A program made the position numbers and the translations under genes. From Latrodectus hesperus (lineage: Eukaryota; Arthropoda; Arachnida; Araneae; Theridiidae): a stretch of DNA of 64,000 nucleotides. Location of the stretch: contig CM075851.1 in the NCBI GenBank assembly GCA_037975125.1, positions 74,069,487-74,133,486 of the forward strand, given 5' to 3'. This document shows positions 59,691-64,000 of the stretch, in pieces (the first letter of the stretch is position 1; each line of letters begins with the position of its first letter). The notes below the pieces were generated by a model. The model saw only the letters and a list, made by a program, of their open reading frames with translations, searched no databases and had not been told where the DNA came from.

Positions 59691-62600
59691 GAACTTCTTC
59701 AGGGTGAATGGGCTCAAGGACTTGATTTAGCTTTGTTGTTCAAGAGAATGAAAAACAATAGAATAAATTTGGAATCATAGTTTTGAATGAATGGTTTTAG
59801 AAAATCGGAGTAAAATGATACGATATTTTCTGAATATTTTTTATTAAAAATTTTCGTATATATTTATTTCTTACGAAGTTTTCTTTAAATCTGGCCAATG
59901 CTATTTATCATTGGATTATCTGCTGAAATATCATTTTGAAAAACAGAAATCGATAGCAACTTCAAAAACTAGGGAAAAACAATTTGCTTAAAAACCTTAA
60001 AATATAAGTATTGATGCTTTTTTGTTTTGTGTAATTCGTAATATCAATTAATTTTTATAACGTTAAATCAGTAATTCTACTTACAGCGCTAGAAATTGAA
60101 ATTTACTCTTCCACTTTTGAACCATAATGAATATGAAAAAGCACCAACGGCAATTTTAATAATTTTACATCATATCAGTATAAGTCAATATATTTAATTA
60201 TTTTCTGTATTATGATTAAACAATTGAAAAATTAGTATAGAAGTTTTGCCACAACTGATAAATTTGTGTCCTAAGCATTTATTTTTCAACTTTTGTGAAA
60301 ATTAGTTTTTAAAGATAATTATTTGTTCATTATTAAATATTTTGGTTACCTGAATTTTTGAATGATAAAATATGGATGTCACTTTTATTATTTATTCAAA
60401 AATTGTAAGCATATTTTGAACTAAATATATTTTATATTTATTATTAACTTATAATTATTTCTGTTGAAAATAAAACGGATTTTCTGAAAATGAGATCATA
60501 CAATTTTCTGATGTGACAGTTTTCTTCCTGGACATACATGATAAATGACAGATTCTCTGATCTCAGTGATGCCATTCGTTATAAAAATACGAAAAAAAAA
60601 TGTTTTTTCTAAAATTTAAAATATTAGATAATTATTTCACTTCTTAAATCAATTAAAGGCACAGACCTTTAATGTCCAAAACTCTAAAAACTACATTTCT
60701 AGATTTTTAATATTACTAAAAAAACGAGAAAAATAACAAATATTAAAATTCTGAAGTTAAATAAAAGTTTAAGATTATTTTAAATAAATAATAAATTAAA
60801 AAATACTGATACATATCAAAGACAAAGTTAAATCTTTAGTTATTCTTCAACTTTGCTTCTTGTATATATAAATAAAATAAAAATAGTTAAAATGGAATTA
60901 TATAAGTTTATTGAACTAAGATTTTGATAATGACTAAAATTATTGTATTAAAGGGTTACGGAGTTTATCTAAATTTTTCTCCTTATTCATTTTATTCTCT
61001 AACATTACAGAGATAAGAGACAAGGAGATTCTTAAAAGTTTATCATACAAGTCCAGATGCATAAAATTCTGTAAATATTTTTAATTAATATTTAATTTGA
61101 TTTTGTTGGATCTTCTAAAGTCACATAAGGGATATCTGTACACAAGCATAATCATCTTTAAATTTGAACAGACACTGCATTTTAAAAGAGAAAATACCTG
61201 ATTTTTTAAAAAATTAACTTTTGTTGGCATCTTTAAATAAAACTGTAAATTCATGTTACTTTTGAATGTTTCTCCTATTGGACAATAAGTATTGAAAAAT
61301 AAATACCATTTTTAATCAAAAAATTTTCTTAACTAAAATAATTAAACATTTTTTAGTTTAATATGCGAAATACAACTTGTTGGTTTATGTTTTTTTCCAG
61401 ATTTTCATATGTCTAATATCAGTATAAATATATTACTGCTATAAAGTGAGTTTAATTATTTTATATATACAGCCGAAATATAAAAAATTGTTCCTTGTGT
61501 CGTTAGTGTACAGTTTAGTTGGAGTAATTAATTTTTGTCTTGAATTAAAAAAATGTTATAGTTAAAAGTAAAAGTATTACATATGCAGTTTTTTTTTTTA
61601 TCTTCGACTCTAAAGATTTGTTAACCTTTGATTTTTTAGGAATAGTATTATTTATTTTCTTAAAATATCTTATAAATAAATGTCTCAGATACCGAAGGCA
61701 GGTAAATGATATTATATAAAATTGTACCATGTATTCTTTGGTTCTATTAAAAGAATGATTGAAATTTCATATAAATGTACTATAAGAAAATTTCTGGACA
61801 AAATATTATTTTTTATTTTCTCCCAGAAAGTTTTATTCAACAGTTCACAAGCTGTTGAATTGAAGATTTGAGCGATAGCCATTCAGTTGTCAGTTCACTA
61901 AAAGGTACGATGAACTATTAATTAAAACAATACTGTGAATATTTAATAAAGCTTTCGGGATTAATCTATTTGACACATTATCCAGTTTTTTCAATCTTAA
62001 AATTCTTGATTGCCACAAGAGATAGTTTAAGTTAATTTATCAACTTTCTCAAAAATTTCAGAGAATGGGATATTTTATTTTGATTCGTATTCCGAAAAGA
62101 AGAAAAGAATTACTGAAAGGAAGGAATTGGGTCCCATACTTTAACTGAGGTCTGACATGTGTGTTGCAAGTTTTTTTCTCATAGCTCCTGATATATCTAA
62201 AGAATTTATCGAAAACAATCCTTATCTCTTTTTGTGATACATCTCCTTCATGCCTTGAAAAAATTCCTCAAGTTTATACATTATTTATCCTTTACAATAA
62301 GTTAACTCAAAAGAAATGCTTTCATGCATTTGCATTGATAAAAGGAAATATCTCTTTACTTTCGTATAATTTGTAAGGTGATGAATTTGGCGAGATAGAA
62401 AAAGAGAAAAAAGATTACATATTAAACCTTTGTTTGTGATCAATGTACCATGAAAATTTATTTTAGATTTGTAGAATGTTGTTGTGGGGATTTGTTGTCA
62501 TTTAACAAATTCGTTGTAAATGGAACACGCGTTATTTTTAGAAAAAAATTATGCATCTGATTCTGCTTATAGGAATAAATTCTGTGTTTAGTTTATTAAA

Positions 62601-63600
62601 TGCATTAAATATTTTTATCTTTTTTATATTTTTAAGGATTTAATAGCATTAAAAATCATGTAACTAAAAACCAGCAGTTAGTTATTAAAATTTTTCAATG
62701 TCCTAAAAATATTTTTAAAAAAATTGTCTTCGTTTTCTTTACTATTTGGGAACAGAAAGTGTAAACAGAAACTTAAAAGATAGCCAACTTTACAGATATC
62801 AATTGATCGGACAATGTCATCGAATCGATTTCCACAATTTTTATTTTATTACGATATAAATCGTTTTACAAAAATATGTTATTATTTAAATATGCTTAAT
62901 AGTTTCTATTCTATTACATTTGACAGTAATTTAAATCTCTAATAATTAATCATTTGTAAATCACTTGTAAGATTTTTAATGAATATTTTACAGTAAATAA
63001 ATTCCCAGAAAATAATAAACTTGCAAGTGTAAAAAATCTTATCTTCGTGGAAGTAAAATTTAGAATCTGTGAAATGTAATCAAATATAAAAACATAATTT
63101 CTAAAATATTTCATAATATGTGCAACGCTAAATTTTTAGACTCGAATCAAATTGAATATAATTATTCAAATATTGAATATATTATGTTTTATGCCAAAAA
63201 TATTTTAAAAAGCGATGTGTAAAAATATGTAAGAAAAAAAATGAAGCTTTATATTACTTAGATTTATGGAACTGAACTATTCAAGGGTTATGAGTTTGGA
63301 ACACGAGTCTAGCATTAATAAAATTGCTAGAAAATTTAAAATTATGGTTTAATTATTTTTACTTCCTAATGTGAAAGCAAACAAAAATCATTTTCGTGAA
63401 ACTTTGAAAAAATGTAGGGATTGATTGCCCCCAAAAATTTAAATTCAGCAATTTATATATGCATCATGAAGTTAAATTGTTACGGAGCAAATAGACTTTC
63501 GACAATTTAATGAAGAAAATCCACCTACTTTTTTCATTAAATCTCTAAATTTAATAAAGAAAGGATAAATGTACATTATATGTAACTATGAGTATACAAT
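59691..63600. other. AT-rich noncoding stretch
   Basis: No gene, RNA or transposon was recognised; the longest frame is 61 codons. Confidence 0.65.
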
Positions 63601-63660
63601 TGGTTGGTTTATTGCTCTCCAATTATTGAACAAGGAGACTAATTTAACTGCGTACTATAA
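63601..63660 (-). mobile_element. Degenerate SINE family A tail fragment
   Basis: ttggttggtttattgctctc, then attattgaacaaggagactaat, parallels the family A 3' part gtttggtttgtttgtcgctc, then cattttttgcacacgagggctaat. Only the tail half is recognisable. Confidence 0.45.
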
Positions 63661-64000
63661 TTGACTATGCAACTTATAACGAGAATTTATATTTTCATTA
63701 CGTAATTTTATCTGCAGCGTGTATTTTATCTAATACATATCTACAATGTGTTTCAGAGCTTTGTGTACGAATTTAGAGAGGAGATAGAGAATATCATTAT
63801 TAACTATAATTATATATAAACGTCACTCCCACATGATTAAGAAGGAAAAACAAAATAAAGCCACCACATGAAATGTAGCGTAAAATATTTTATTACTTAA
63901 AAAAAATGTAAGTAACATAAAAAACTTGCAAGCATCACAAAATATGTTCGAAACAAATCTCAATTATGTGGTTACGCAAGATACTCAAACGATATGGATT
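63661..64000. other. AT-rich noncoding end of window
   Basis: Nothing could be supported here. Confidence 0.6.

Overview
The window is about 75% A+T, non-prokaryotic DNA with no operons, no open reading frame of ordinary gene length, and dense microsatellites and transposon debris. It looks like intergenic or deep-intronic sequence of an arthropod. The mariner subfamilies and the non-LTR retrotransposon tails resemble families I associate with spider genomes, so an arachnid, probably a spider, is my best guess. That assignment is recognition plus inference and has not been checked by a search.

Layout. From 1 to about 5.2 kb there is plain AT-rich sequence. At 5.2-5.8 kb a 3'UTR-like segment ends in a poly(A) tract and is flanked by an 11-bp repeat, so it is probably a retrocopy. 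At 8.7-9.2 kb a (TA)n tract lies inside a pair of interleaved inverted repeats. At 9.4-10.8 kb there is a SINE-rich, less AT-rich island. Between 10.8 and 25 kb the sequence is mostly featureless, with one clean SINE (14.97 kb), a large (TA)n tract, several hairpins and a possible conserved-element-like island near 19.0-19.4 kb. At 25.4-26.2 kb there is an old SINE relic and a 5'-truncated LINE with a 12-bp target-site duplication. From 26 to 43 kb there are microsatellites and old SINE fragments. At 43.3-44.2 kb sits a damaged mariner, at 44.65 kb a SINE, and at 45.9-46.5 kb a decayed LINE RNase H/C-terminal fragment. At 47.9 and 50.2 kb there are two more SINEs. At 51.2-53.6 kb there are two mariners of one subfamily in opposite orientation: an old relic on the + strand and a younger one with both terminal inverted repeats on the - strand, which sits at a (CA)n/(TA)n junction. 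At 55.2-55.5 kb there is a possible promoter/first exon. From 57.8 to 59.3 kb there are SINEs and a minisatellite. The rest is AT-rich, with one SINE remnant near 63.6 kb.

No intact host gene could be supported. The recognisable coding sequence belongs to dead or non-autonomous mobile elements: two mariner lineages (cut-and-paste, TA targets), two LINE fragments, and at least five tRNA-derived SINE families. The SINEs presumably depend on LINE reverse transcriptase. I did not find a previously undescribed biological system. The best leads are the mariner pair, the nested inverted repeats around the (TA)n tract at 9 kb, the poly(A)-tailed retrocopy, and the SINE insertions with exact target-site duplications.
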